A stretch of DNA of 64,000 nt, taken from contig NZ_OY781091.1 of assembly GCF_963676275.1 (NCBI RefSeq), positions 434,001-498,000 of the forward strand. Reading direction: 5' to 3'. The translations under genes and the position numbers were made by a program. Shown here piece by piece: positions 26,275-35,399 of this stretch. Position 1 is the first letter of the stretch. Each line of letters begins with the position of its first letter. Below the pieces are notes generated by a model. That model was not told the DNA's origin, searched no databases, and saw only the letters and a list, made by a program, of their open reading frames with translations. Source of the stretch: an uncultured Cohaesibacter sp. (GTDB taxonomy: Bacteria > Pseudomonadota > Alphaproteobacteria > Rhizobiales > Cohaesibacteraceae).

Positions 26275-27528
26275 ATGACATCTTTACTCTCCCATGTGCC
26301 GCGCAAGGGCATGCTGCCATCGCTCATGATGATATTGATCGGGCTTATGGCCCCCTCATCCCCAATGGCGCAGCCTGCGCCCGGTGGTGCGGGCGGGTCT
26401 TCTCAGGGGCCTCTGACTGTGGGTGTCATCACTCTGCAGGAGTCCGACGTACCCTATGAGATTACTCTGCCGGGGCGTGCGGTTGCCTATGAGAAGGTCG
26501 ACATTCGACCGCGGGTCGATGGCGTGATTTCCGAAATCTCTTACAAGCCGGGACGGCCAGTCAATGTCGGTGACCTCCTCTTCCGCATTGATAACGAAAC
26601 CTACGAGGCCAGCGTCCAGTCTGCCGAGGCGGATGTGGCCAGCGCCGAAGCAACCCTTGAAGGGGCCAAGATCACGCTGGAGCGCTACAAGAAAATCGAG
26701 GGCACCGGCATTTCAACGGCTGATGTGAAAGATGCCGAAGTTGAATTGCAAAAGGCAGAAGCTTCGCTGAAAACCGCCAATGCAGCCTTGCGCACGGCAA
26801 AGCTCAATCTCGACTGGACCGAAATTCACAGCCCGATTTCCGGTATCCCGGATGTTGCGGACATTTCCGTTGGTTCCATCGTCACCTCCAACCAGACCAC
26901 GGCCCTGACCACAGTCACCAGACTGGATCCGATCTATGTGGATGTGCAGGAAACCAGCGTTCGCATGTTGGCACTGAGAAATCTGATTGAAAGCGGCCAG
27001 ATCACGCCAAAAGACAAGCTGAGCCTGAAGCTTCAGCTTGAAACGGGCGAAATGCTTGATGGTCAAGGCATCCTGCGCTCTCCCGGCACGTCGGTTTCGA
27101 CTACGACCGGAACCGTTGCCTTGCGCATGGAATTTGAAAATCCGAAACGGATGGTCATTCCGGGCCAGTTTCTGCGCGTCGATGCCACGCTGGGCACCTC
27201 AAAGGCCATTCTCGTGCCTCAGGGCGCAACCCAGAGAGCCAGTGATGGCAATCTGACGGTCTATGTCGCTCGTGAGGGCAAGATCGCGCTTGCCACGCTC
27301 GATGAAATCGGTTCGCACGAGAATAACTGGATCGTGACCGGTGGCGTGGAGGCAGGTGAGCAGATCATCGTCGACAATATCCGCAATCTCAAAGAAGGTC
27401 TCGAGGTTACCACCACGCCGGTCAAATATGTCGATGGCGTTATCGTGGATGACACGGATGCTTCCCCAGAGGCCGCTTCGGACAAAGACAATACCGATCA
27501 GTCTGCCAGCGCAGCAGGCAAGGAGTAG
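26275..27528 (+). CDS. RND efflux periplasmic adaptor (membrane fusion protein)
   Basis: This adaptor links an inner-membrane RND pump to an outer-membrane channel. With the ATG at 26275 the 417 residues begin with a signal peptide (about 1-30, a basic start, a hydrophobic core LPSLMMILIGLM and PMAQP). A lipoyl/barrel-sandwich segment follows (DIRPRVDGVISEISYKPGRPVNVGDLLFRID), then a long alpha-hairpin (about 95-165) and beta-barrel and membrane-proximal domains. A TTG at 26182 keeps the frame open but would bury the signal peptide. The pump gene starts 7 nt downstream. An outer-membrane channel gene is not in the window. Confidence 0.9.
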   Translation: MTSLLSHVPRKGMLPSLMMILIGLMAPSSPMAQPAPGGAGGSSQGPLTVGVITLQESDVPYEITLPGRAVAYEKVDIRPRVDGVISEISYKPGRPVNVGDLLFRIDNETYEASVQSAEADVASAEATLEGAKITLERYKKIEGTGISTADVKDAEVELQKAEASLKTANAALRTAKLNLDWTEIHSPISGIPDVADISVGSIVTSNQTTALTTVTRLDPIYVDVQETSVRMLALRNLIESGQITPKDKLSLKLQLETGEMLDGQGILRSPGTSVSTTTGTVALRMEFENPKRMVIPGQFLRVDATLGTSKAILVPQGATQRASDGNLTVYVAREGKIALATLDEIGSHENNWIVTGGVEAGEQIIVDNIRNLKEGLEVTTTPVKYVDGVIVDDTDASPEAASDKDNTDQSASAAGKE

Positions 27529-27534
27529 GCTGAT

Positions 27535-30500
27535 ATGGGATCCTTTTTCATTGATCGCCCGGTTTTTGCCTGGGTGCTCGCCATTGTCACGATGTTGGCC
27601 GGTGCCTGGTCTCTGACGACCCTGCCCGTGGCGCAATATCCTGACATCGCACCAACAACCATCCGCGTTTCTGCAACCTACAAGGGCGCCACAGCAGAGG
27701 CGGTCGAGAATTCCGTGACCAAGGTCATCGAAGACAGTCTGACCGATCTGGATGGCGTGCTTTACACGATCTCGAGCTCCAGCGAAGGCCGCGCCTCTCT
27801 TGAGCTGGTATTTGACGGCGAAATCGATCCGGTGACGGCGCAGAATGACGTTCAGACCAAGATCGGCCAGATAGAAAGCCAGCTGCCCGATGTCGTGCAG
27901 GATGCCGGGATCACGCTCAGGCGCTCGAACGATTCCATCCTTCTGGTCGGCGCACTGGTTTCCACCGATGGCTCCCATTCAACCCTTGAGCTGGGCAACC
28001 TGCTCGAAGAGGTGGTGGAAGATCCGGTCCAGCGCACAGAAGGCGTCGGCGGCATCAACTCCTTCGGTTCCGGTTACGCCATGCGTATCTGGCTCGACCC
28101 GATGTCTCTGAACCGCTATCAGCTGACCCCGTCCGATGTGGTCTCGGCCGTTGAAGCACAGAATACAACGGTTTCCGTTGGTTCGCTGGGAGACCAGCCA
28201 ACCACATCAGGCCAGCAATTCACCGCCACCCTGACCGCTCAAAGCCAGTTGACCACTGTAGACCAGTTCAAGCAGATCCTGCTCAAGACCAGTGATGATG
28301 GTGGTTCGGTTTATCTGGGCGATGTTGCCAAGGTGGAAATCGGTCAGGAGGATTATGGCTCCAACTCGATCTTCAAAGGGCTGAATGCCGCCGGTTTCGG
28401 CATCAACCTGGCCACGGGTGCCAATGCGGTTGATACCTCGGTTGCGGTTCGGGCCACCATGGACAAATTGAAAGGATCCCTGCCGGAAGGCGTTGAAGTG
28501 CGATATGCCTATGATACCTCGCCCTTCGTGGAACTGTCGATCAACAAGGTTTATCACACCCTTGGTGAGGCCGTCGTTCTGGTTATTCTGGTGCTGCTGA
28601 TCTTCCTGCAATCCCTGCGGGCGACATTCGTGCCGCTGATTGCGGTGCCTGTGGTGCTGCTGGGAACATTGGCGGTGCTGGCGGTGACAGGCTTTACCAT
28701 CAACACCCTGACCATGTTCGCCATGGTGCTGGCCATCGGCCTGTTGGTGGATGATGCGATCGTTGTGGTCGAGAATGTGGACCGCCTGATGCATGATGAA
28801 GGGGTGGGGCCGATGGAAGCGACCCGCCGCAGCATGGGGCAGATTACCAGCGCCCTGATCGGCATCGTGGTTGTTCTCTCGGCGGTGTTCCTGCCAATGG
28901 CCTTCTTTGGCGGATCAACCGGCGTGATCTATCGTCAGTTCTCGGTGACAATGATTGCAGCCATGGTGCTTTCGCTGTTTGTCGCCATCACCCTGTCTCC
29001 GGCGCTCTGTGCCCGTTTTCTGCGTCAGAAGACGCCGGGCAAGGAAATCGCTCCGGCCCGCTGGTTCAACGAGTCCTTTGACTGGTTCTCCCAGTCCTAT
29101 GGCTCTGTCGTGCGCTTCTTGCTCAAGGCGCCTTTCACCATGCTGCTGGTTCTGGCGTTGGTGACAGGCGGGGCATGGCTGGTCTATGAGCGCATGAATT
29201 CCTCCTTCCTGCCGACAGAAGATCAGGGCATGCTGATGAGCCAGATCAAGCTGCCGGAAGGCTCGACCTACCAGCAGACAAAACAGGTGGTCGCGGAAGT
29301 GGAATCCTTCCTGCTCAATGAGGAAGGCGACGCCATTGATGCCACCTTTGCCGCCCTTGGCTTCAGCTTTGGCGGCTCAGGCTCAAACCAGGCGATGATG
29401 TTCATCAAGCTCAAGGATTTCGACCAGCGCGAAGATCCTTCTCTTGATGCGGCTTCGGTTGCTCTGCGCATCAACCAGAAATTTGCCATGAGCCGCAAGG
29501 CCGAGATCTTCGTCATGCAGCCTCCGGCAATCATGGGGTTGGGCAACTCGGGCGGCTTCTCCATGTATCTGGTCTCACGCAATGGCGGAACCCATGCAGA
29601 ATTGTCCGATGCAGCCGACCAGTTGGTTGCCTTGGCCAAGAAGGATTCCCGGCTGCAGAATATTCGCTCCTCCGAGAATGACGACGAGAGCGCCCTGCGC
29701 ATCCTGATTGACCAGCCCAAGGCAGAGAGCTTCGGAGTATCGCTGAGCAGCATCAATTCCATGTTGTCGGTGATCTTCTCCGGTACCGATGTCAACGACT
29801 TCGATCTCAACGGCAACTTGCGCCCTGTCATCGTGCAGGGAGCTGCGGAATATCGCATGCAGCCGGAAGATATCGGCAAATGGTATGTTTCCAACAGCGA
29901 TGGCGATATGGTTCCTTTCAGTGCCTTCGTCACGACCAAATGGGAGCCGGTATCTCCAAGTCTTTCCCGTTATGACGGATCGTCCGCCATCAAGATTGAC
30001 GGCTCTGCCGGGCCGAATACCAGCTCCGGTCAGGCAATGGAGGCAATGGAAGAACTGGCCGAGCAACTGCCAAGCGGCTATGGCGTGGAATGGACGGGCC
30101 TGAGCTATCAGGAACGCCAGTCAGGCCAGCAGGCTCCCATGCTGTATGCCTTGTCCTTCCTGATCGTCTTTCTGGCGCTGGCCGCGCTCTATGAAAGCTG
30201 GTCGATTCCCATCTCGGTCATGCTCGTTGTGCCGGTCGGTATCTTCGGGGCATTGCTTGCCGCATGGTTGTTTGGCCAATCCAACGACGTCTATTTCAAG
30301 GTGGGCATTCTGACCACCATCGGTCTGGCTGCGAGAAACGCCATTCTGATCGTGGAATTTGCCGAGACCCTCTACAAGCAGGGGCATAGCCTGATTGACG
30401 CCGCTGTGGAGTCATCCTTGCAGCGCCTGCGGCCAATCATGATGACGGCCCTTACCTTCATTCTGGGGGTGCTACCTCTGGCTGTAGCAACGGGCGCAGG

Positions 30501-30645
30501 CGCAAATGCCCAGAATGCGATTGGTATCGGCGTGATTGGCGGCATGGTTGCGTCCACCTTCATCGGTGTTCTGATGGTGCCAATCCTCTATGTCATCATC
30601 CGGCGCCTGTTCGGAGAAAATACCAGCTCGGATCAACAGGCATGA
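27535..30645 (+). CDS. RND multidrug efflux pump, HAE1/AcrB family
   Basis: This proton-driven inner-membrane pump has 1,036 residues, the usual length for AcrB/MexB-type transporters. It begins FFIDRPVFAWVLAIV. The proton-relay Asp pair is in GLLVDDAIVVVENV (about 400-414), and large periplasmic loops lie after TM1 and TM7. The C-terminal half has the matching helix set (ARNAILIVEFAETL, about 925). The adaptor gene ends 7 nt upstream and a terminator follows 60 nt downstream. Substrates cannot be read from sequence. Confidence 0.94.
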   Translation: MGSFFIDRPVFAWVLAIVTMLAGAWSLTTLPVAQYPDIAPTTIRVSATYKGATAEAVENSVTKVIEDSLTDLDGVLYTISSSSEGRASLELVFDGEIDPVTAQNDVQTKIGQIESQLPDVVQDAGITLRRSNDSILLVGALVSTDGSHSTLELGNLLEEVVEDPVQRTEGVGGINSFGSGYAMRIWLDPMSLNRYQLTPSDVVSAVEAQNTTVSVGSLGDQPTTSGQQFTATLTAQSQLTTVDQFKQILLKTSDDGGSVYLGDVAKVEIGQEDYGSNSIFKGLNAAGFGINLATGANAVDTSVAVRATMDKLKGSLPEGVEVRYAYDTSPFVELSINKVYHTLGEAVVLVILVLLIFLQSLRATFVPLIAVPVVLLGTLAVLAVTGFTINTLTMFAMVLAIGLLVDDAIVVVENVDRLMHDEGVGPMEATRRSMGQITSALIGIVVVLSAVFLPMAFFGGSTGVIYRQFSVTMIAAMVLSLFVAITLSPALCARFLRQKTPGKEIAPARWFNESFDWFSQSYGSVVRFLLKAPFTMLLVLALVTGGAWLVYERMNSSFLPTEDQGMLMSQIKLPEGSTYQQTKQVVAEVESFLLNEEGDAIDATFAALGFSFGGSGSNQAMMFIKLKDFDQREDPSLDAASVALRINQKFAMSRKAEIFVMQPPAIMGLGNSGGFSMYLVSRNGGTHAELSDAADQLVALAKKDSRLQNIRSSENDDESALRILIDQPKAESFGVSLSSINSMLSVIFSGTDVNDFDLNGNLRPVIVQGAAEYRMQPEDIGKWYVSNSDGDMVPFSAFVTTKWEPVSPSLSRYDGSSAIKIDGSAGPNTSSGQAMEAMEELAEQLPSGYGVEWTGLSYQERQSGQQAPMLYALSFLIVFLALAALYESWSIPISVMLVVPVGIFGALLAAWLFGQSNDVYFKVGILTTIGLAARNAILIVEFAETLYKQGHSLIDAAVESSLQRLRPIMMTALTFILGVLPLAVATGAGANAQNAIGIGVIGGMVASTFIGVLMVPILYVIIRRLFGENTSSDQQA

Positions 30646-30704
30646 ATGACGCCATAGCCTTCTGAATTGTTTCCAGAAAGGCGATCTGAGCGATAAGATA
30701 CTCA

Positions 30705-30739
30705 AAGCGGCGCGCGAAAATCTGCGCCGCTTTTCTTTT
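30705..30739 (+). terminator. Terminator after the RND pump gene
   Basis: AAGCGGCGC pairs with GCGCCGCTT around a 10-nt loop, followed by TTCTTTT. Confidence 0.9.
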
Positions 30740-31666
30740 GAATTGTCGGGAATCTGGCCGTTTTGTTGAGATGATGCGGTATTCTTCCTGATGAGTGAAA
30801 CGTCCATCAGCCAGAAGAAGAAACGCTCCAACAGCGAATCATTATTTCGGTTTCAGGGCAGGGCTTTGGCATGAAATGCAAGGCAAAGAGAGTGATTCGT
30901 CCATGAAAATGGGCGAATCAATGGCTTTGTCTTCGTAGTTTTTACAGGCACGAAGGCAGAGAAGACGCAATAATTCTGTGCAGAAACCCCGTTTCAGCCA
31001 TGGTGAAATGAATCCGAATTCATGTGAAAATATGTTCAATTGTTTCTATAATTGTCTGTGTCTATCCAAAAGTAAATTCGCGTATAAATTGAGAAAAATT
31101 AATAGTCTGGTAACTATTTCAACCGACTTCCTAATTCAGTTAGGAACGCCAAATTTAGTGCATCTAGGCCTGAAGGTGATTTGAAGAATTACCGATAATT
31201 TTTCAATTTTGATATATAGAAATAATAATTTTGAATTAAATTTTGATAAATATAAATTAATCAAGATGTAAAAAATTCATGCAGATACATGCAATATTTA
31301 ATATGAGAAAATATAATTATTTTCGTAAATAATATACTTAGATAAAATCAAATCTATCTATTAATAATATTGACAATAAAATAAATTGAATTTCGTGAAA
31401 TATTTTTAAAACAGTTTAGAATTTTCTGAGAATAATATTTGATGCATTTTTGTAATTATATTTCGTGTGTTTTCTTAAGAATAGAGATTATCACTTTTTA
31501 CTAGGCAAAAGATTCCCGGCAAAAAGCAGATTTTTCCTAGAAAAACACAGAAATAAGCTGAAAAAAAACTTATAGTTACACGCCCGAAAGAGTTCGGTAC
31601 AACGTTTTATAAGTAGGAAGAATTTTGTGAGGTGACTTCTTAGCCCGAACGTTGATGGACTGAACA
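30740..31666. other. Long A+T-rich intergenic region upstream of the ECF sigma gene
   Basis: No supported gene. From about 31050 to 31620 the sequence is strikingly A+T-rich compared with the flanking genes. It contains a 12-bp stem with a GAAA loop (30893-30920), a 7-bp inverted repeat (TTCCTAA/TTAGGAA, 31128-31146) and the sigma-gene promoter candidate (31581-31607). A 27-codon frame at 30791 lacks a ribosome site. Confidence 0.5.
31581..31607 (+). promoter_or_regulatory. Candidate ECF promoter of the sigma gene itself
   Basis: CGCCCGAAAG at 31581 and CGTTTT at 31603 reproduce the two-box element found before three flagellin genes and flgD. The first C to the G of GTT is 23 nt, as for flgD. 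It lies 63 nt before ATG 31667 (78 before ATG 31682). Autoregulation is inferred. Confidence 0.5.
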
Positions 31667-32323
31667 ATGAAGAACGCAACCATGCAATCTGTTTCACAAT
31701 CGGACATGCCAGAAACGGTTTCGACAAAGTCGCAACTGCTGCAGGCGCGTGATCTGGTTGCACTTGGTGATGACGAGTTGCTTGGTCTGATCGCTCTTGG
31801 ACAGGAAGAGGCATTTCAGGCGCTGGTAGAGCGTCATATTGATCGCGGTTATGCCGTCGCCTACCGGATTTTGCAGGATGGCCCCGAGGCCGAGGATGTC
31901 CTGCAGGATGCCTTCATGCAGGTCTGGACCCGTCGCGGCAGCTGGAAGGCCGGACGTGCCAAATTTTCCACCTGGCTTTTCAAGGTGGTGACGAACCGCT
32001 GCATTGATCTCTTGCGCAAGAACCGCACCTCCACAATGGAAGAGCTGCCGGATCTGAAAGACGACAGTTCCAATCAGTCCGCCGTGCTGGAAATGCAGGA
32101 GGCCATCGACCTGCTCGAAGACGCCGTTGCGCAGTTGCCCGATCAGCAACGCATCGCAATCGTCTTTTCCTACAATGAAAATATGAGCAACAGTGAAATT
32201 GCGGAAATCATGGATACCAGTGTTTCCGCCGTTGAATCCTTGCTCAAGCGCGGACGGCAGAAATTGCGTCAGATACTCAAGCGCCACAGCGCCGATATCC
32301 TTTCGTTGTTTACGCAAGCTTAA
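31667..32323 (+). CDS. ECF-type RNA polymerase sigma factor next to flagellin genes
   Basis: This 218-residue protein has sigma region 2 (about 45-120: FQALVERHIDRGYAVAYRIL, AEDVLQDAFMQVW, FSTWLFKVVTNRCIDLLR) and sigma region 4 (about 150-205: LPDQQRIAIVFSY, MSNSEIAEIMDTSVSAVESLLKR). It has no regions 1 or 3, so it is an ECF (group 4) sigma factor. The N-terminal 40 residues are an extension. ATG 31682 is an alternative start. It sits 138 nt upstream of a flagellin gene. A shared two-box promoter motif precedes it, three flagellins and flgD, which suggests it directs late flagellar genes. No anti-sigma gene is adjacent. Confidence 0.9.
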   Translation: MKNATMQSVSQSDMPETVSTKSQLLQARDLVALGDDELLGLIALGQEEAFQALVERHIDRGYAVAYRILQDGPEAEDVLQDAFMQVWTRRGSWKAGRAKFSTWLFKVVTNRCIDLLRKNRTSTMEELPDLKDDSSNQSAVLEMQEAIDLLEDAVAQLPDQQRIAIVFSYNENMSNSEIAEIMDTSVSAVESLLKRGRQKLRQILKRHSADILSLFTQA

Positions 32324-32352
32324 GCAAATTTCCTTCTAGACAGAAATATTTT

Positions 32353-32380
32353 CGCCCGATTTTGGCAATGCCCTGCGTTA
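32353..32380 (+). promoter_or_regulatory. Candidate ECF promoter, flagellin 1
   Basis: CGCCCGATTTT (32353) and CGTTA (32376) with 24 nt from the first C to the G of GTTA. The start codon is 84 nt past that G. Between the boxes is GGCAATGCC, shared exactly with the flagellin 3 site. Confidence 0.6.
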
Positions 32381-32460
32381 GAGTTAGTGAGCGCGGCAGG
32401 AGCGGTTGTATCTGAATTTGTGCGACTGTCTTGCGGTTTTACGCAGTGAGGAGTTTGAGC

Positions 32461-33675
32461 ATGCCTGTAATTTCGAGCAATATCGCCGCCAATATGGCCG
32501 TGCGCTATTTGAACAAGAATTCAGACCGGCTTTCGGACTCCATTTCCAAATTGTCCAGCGGGTCGCGCATCTCCAAAGCCTCCGATGATCCCGCCGGTCT
32601 GGCCATCGCCAGCGGCATGTCGTCGGATCTGGCAAGTCTGGAGCAGGCCTCAACCAATGCCTCCAACAGTCTGGCCCTGTTGCAAACGGCCGATGGCGGT
32701 GCGGAGGCTATTTCGGAAATTCTGGAGCGCATGAAGAGTTTGGCCTCGCAAGCCGCATCGGGAACGGTGACTGACGACGAGCGCGCCAATATCGAAACCG
32801 AATTCTCGGCTCTGCTGGAAGAGATCGATAGCATCGCAAGCGCCACGCGATATAATGGTGTCAGCCTGCTGGACGGCTCCAGCGACTATTCCGATGATAC
32901 GGTTGAAACGGCAGCTTGCTATAATAGCGGCAACGCCGCAGGTTACAGTGGGGCCGCTTCGGCAGATGACGCTGTGGCTTCCTTTGCGATCAACGGGGTG
33001 ACGGTCACCGTCACCAGCATCAGCGATGGTAGCGCCACGGCGGCGATGAGCGCACAAGATCTCGCGGACGCGATCAACGCTTCGCTGCAGGAGCAGGGCG
33101 AATACACCGTCTCGGCAAGCCTTGACGAGAGCGGCAGCCTCATATTTGAAGGGGTGGAAACCGGCGCTCAGGCCAAGATGGAAATCAGTGACATATCAGG
33201 CGATGCCGGTTTGCTGTCTGCCATGGGGCTTACAGCGGGAGAGACCATCACCGAGCGTGGCAGCTCGATCGAGGCTCTGACCACCGGCGCGAATATTGTT
33301 GTTGGAGCGCAAGGGTCCGATACGATCAACCTGTCCATCCAGTCTCTGACTGCTGAGGCGCTCGGTCTTTCTGGTCTGGATCTCTCCTCTCGGGAAGGCG
33401 CGGCAAAGGCTCTCTCCCTGCTTGATGTGGCAGTTGGCTCGGTCGCCGACATGCGGGCCGATCTTGGCGCCACCATGTCGCGGTTTGAGTTTCGCTCAAA
33501 GCAGATCGATACCAGCATCGAAAGTCTCGAAGCGGCTGCATCGGCAATCATGGACGTGGATATTGCCAAGGAAATGGCAAGGATGTCTTCCGAGCAGGTG
33601 CGCGTGAAAGCTGCTGCGGCTGCCGTGGCCCAAGCCAACAGGGTGCCTCAATATCTGCTGAAATTGCTAGAATAG
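32461..33675 (+). CDS. Flagellin (divergent paralog 1)
   Basis: This is a filament subunit. The 404 residues have the conserved flagellin N-terminus (MPVISSNIAANMAVRYLNKN, SSGSRISKASDDPAGLAI) and C-terminus (MSRFEFRSKQIDTSIESLEAAASAIMDVDIAKEMA, ending VPQYLLKLLE). The Ala/Ser/Asp-rich middle holds a variable domain. The ATG at 32461 has AGGAG about 9 nt upstream; the frame extends further but without a ribosome site. It is clearly less similar to the next two flagellins than they are to each other. It contains one Cys (ETAACYNSG). Confidence 0.92.
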   Translation: MPVISSNIAANMAVRYLNKNSDRLSDSISKLSSGSRISKASDDPAGLAIASGMSSDLASLEQASTNASNSLALLQTADGGAEAISEILERMKSLASQAASGTVTDDERANIETEFSALLEEIDSIASATRYNGVSLLDGSSDYSDDTVETAACYNSGNAAGYSGAASADDAVASFAINGVTVTVTSISDGSATAAMSAQDLADAINASLQEQGEYTVSASLDESGSLIFEGVETGAQAKMEISDISGDAGLLSAMGLTAGETITERGSSIEALTTGANIVVGAQGSDTINLSIQSLTAEALGLSGLDLSSREGAAKALSLLDVAVGSVADMRADLGATMSRFEFRSKQIDTSIESLEAAASAIMDVDIAKEMARMSSEQVRVKAAAAAVAQANRVPQYLLKLLE

Positions 33676-33893
33676 ACCAGATACTCCGCAGGTGACTGTA
33701 GCCTTGGAGCGCCTGATGCTAAGTGTTCTGCTGTCTGGGATTGATGTTTGTGACAAGGGTGAGAAAAAATACCGAGCGTATCTTTGAGTATCCCTCGTTC
33801 CAAATGAAGCTGTTAATCAAAATTTCTTCTGTTGCTATTTGCAATGCGCAACGCAAAAACTGAATTATTTATTTACCAAGTATTGGTCTGTTG

Positions 33894-33909
33894 TTAATAC
33901 TTCGTTAAC
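33894..33909 (+). promoter_or_regulatory. CtrA-type box 1 upstream of flagellin 2
   Basis: TTAA-TACTTCG-TTAAC matches the CtrA consensus TTAA-N7-TTAA exactly. CtrA controls motility genes in many Alphaproteobacteria. Confidence 0.5.
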
Positions 33910-33998
33910 TATGAATTTTGCTCTGAAATCAAAGGAAAAGCCCGGATTTTTGCGGAAGAGGCGCAAAAGTGTGAGGTTCCGGCGATATGACTTTATAG

Positions 33999-34013
33999 TT
34001 AACAAAGGCTTAA
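33999..34013 (+). promoter_or_regulatory. CtrA-type box 2 upstream of flagellin 2
   Basis: TTAA-CAAAGGC-TTAA is a second exact match to TTAA-N7-TTAA, 30 nt before the ECF-like first box. The A+T-rich context raises the chance of coincidence. Confidence 0.45.
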
Positions 34014-34042
34014 AGGGTTAAAAAATAAAGTAAAATAAATCT

Positions 34043-34070
34043 CGCCCGGTTTTTCTGTCCTGGCTCGTTA
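34043..34070 (+). promoter_or_regulatory. Candidate ECF promoter, flagellin 2
   Basis: CGCCCGGTTTT (34043) and CGTTA (34066), 24 nt from the first C to the G of GTTA. The start codon is 80 nt past that G. Confidence 0.6.
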
Positions 34071-34146
34071 CAAGAATAACGCGTGAAGTAACGCACTTTT
34101 CGGCACTGTAACGTGGAGCCAATTTTTTCGAGTCAGGATATCAACC

Positions 34147-35322
34147 ATGCCAGTAATCTCTACCAACACAGCTGCAAACACTGCAGTGCGCTATTTGAAC
34201 ATCAACTCTGATGATCAATCAAACTCCTTGGCCAAGCTGGCCAGTGGTTCTGCCATCAACAAAGCCTCTGACGATGCTGCAGGTCTGGCTATCTCCACCA
34301 AGATCGGCACCGACGTTGCCGCACTGGAACAGGCCTCCACCAACGCCTCTCACGCCGTATCGGTTCTCTCCACCGCTGACGGTGGCGCGTCCAACATCTC
34401 CGATATCGTCGAGCGCATGAAGACCCTGGCGTCGCAATCGGCATCCGGTACCGTGACCGACACCGAGCGCGCCTACATCCAGGCTGAATTTGAAGAACTG
34501 CAGGACGAAATTGACGGTATCTGCGAATCCACCCGTTACAACGGCCAGAGCCTTCTGGACGGTTCCAGTGATTTCGCCGTTGACGATACCGAAACCGCTG
34601 CAACGGTAACTGGCGCCTCTGCTGATGTGACTGGTTTGACCGCCGATACCACTGGCACTATCATCATCAACGACATTGAGATTACGCTCTCGACCGACGA
34701 TGCCACGATGACCGTTGATGAAATGGTCGATCAGATCAATTCGGCTCTGAATGATGAAGGCGAATATACCATCGTCGCCTCCAACGAGTCCGGCACCCTG
34801 ACCTTGACTTCACTGAGAACAGGTGACGAGGCCGAGATCACCGTTGAAGCTGGTACCGGTACTTTGGGTATTGGAACGGTTGGGCTGACGGCTGGTACGA
34901 CGAATGGTACGACCACCGAAGTGGAAACCACCGGCGCCGAGATCGTTGTCGGTTCCACCTCCGCCGATACCATCAATCTCTCGATCGCTACATTGACCTG
35001 TGAGGCGCTGGGGATTGACGAGCTGGATGTGTCGACAGAGGAAGGGGCGGCAGAGGCCTTGTCGGTTCTCGATATGGCTATTGATCAGATTTCAGCTGCG
35101 CGTGCCGAGCTTGGTGCAGAAATGTCCCGTTTCGAATTCCGTTCGGCACAGATCGACACCAGCGTTGAAAACCTTGAAGCCGCTGAATCCGCCATTGCCG
35201 ACGTGGACATCGCTGCTGAACAGGCCAGCCTGTCTTCTTCATCCGTCAAGGTGCAGGCAGCTGTCGCCGCCGCAACGCAGGCCAACGAAATGCCGCAGAA
35301 CCTGCTCAGCCTGGTCCAGTAA
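34147..35322 (+). CDS. Flagellin (paralog 2)
   Basis: This is a filament subunit of 391 residues. The N-terminal D0/D1 region (MPVISTNTAANTAVRYLNIN, LASGSAINKASDDAAGLAIS) and C-terminal D1/D0 region (MSRFEFRSAQIDTSVENLEAAES, ending MPQNLLSLVQ) are intact. The Thr/Asp-rich middle forms the variable domain. It is nearly identical to paralog 3 over long blocks at both protein and DNA level, so the pair reflects a recent duplication or gene conversion. It has two Cys (DGICESTRY and LTCEALG), which is unusual for a surface filament protein. A terminator follows. Confidence 0.95.
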   Translation: MPVISTNTAANTAVRYLNINSDDQSNSLAKLASGSAINKASDDAAGLAISTKIGTDVAALEQASTNASHAVSVLSTADGGASNISDIVERMKTLASQSASGTVTDTERAYIQAEFEELQDEIDGICESTRYNGQSLLDGSSDFAVDDTETAATVTGASADVTGLTADTTGTIIINDIEITLSTDDATMTVDEMVDQINSALNDEGEYTIVASNESGTLTLTSLRTGDEAEITVEAGTGTLGIGTVGLTAGTTNGTTTEVETTGAEIVVGSTSADTINLSIATLTCEALGIDELDVSTEEGAAEALSVLDMAIDQISAARAELGAEMSRFEFRSAQIDTSVENLEAAESAIADVDIAAEQASLSSSSVKVQAAVAAATQANEMPQNLLSLVQ

Positions 35323-35364
35323 TAAACTGATGGTTGGCTTGAGCTGGTAAAGATTGAAAATCAA

Positions 35365-35399
35365 AAAGCCCCGGCCTTCTTCGCAAGGTCGGGGCTTTG
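35365..35399 (+). terminator. Terminator after flagellin 2
   Basis: AAAGCCCCGGCCTT pairs with AAGGTCGGGGCTTT (one G-T pair) around a 6-nt loop. There is no long T run after the stem's own TTT. Confidence 0.85.

Larger units (their letters stand above)
33676..34146. other. Intergenic region before flagellin 2 with CtrA-like and ECF-like sites
   Basis: About 470 nt without a supported gene, A+T-rich in its second half. It carries two TTAA-N7-TTAA sites (33894-33909, 33999-34013), a further TTAA at 34018 and the two-box ECF promoter candidate (34043-34070). Confidence 0.55.

Noticed and set aside
30791-30874. 27-codon frame after the RND terminator
   Set aside because: No Shine-Dalgarno and no resemblance. 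Kept only as part of the intergenic description.
32353-32380. Sigma-54 -24/-12 promoter (TTTTGGCAATGCCCTGC)
   Set aside because: The GG to GC spacing is one base short, and the matching region before flagellin 2 has no such pair, whereas the two-box element is present in all copies.
34026-34050. Sigma-28 promoter (TAAA-N14-GCCCGGTT) before flagellin 2 and flgD
   Set aside because: The TAAA part is missing before the sigma gene and flagellin 3, while CGTTW at fixed spacing is present in all. It remains a possible alternative.
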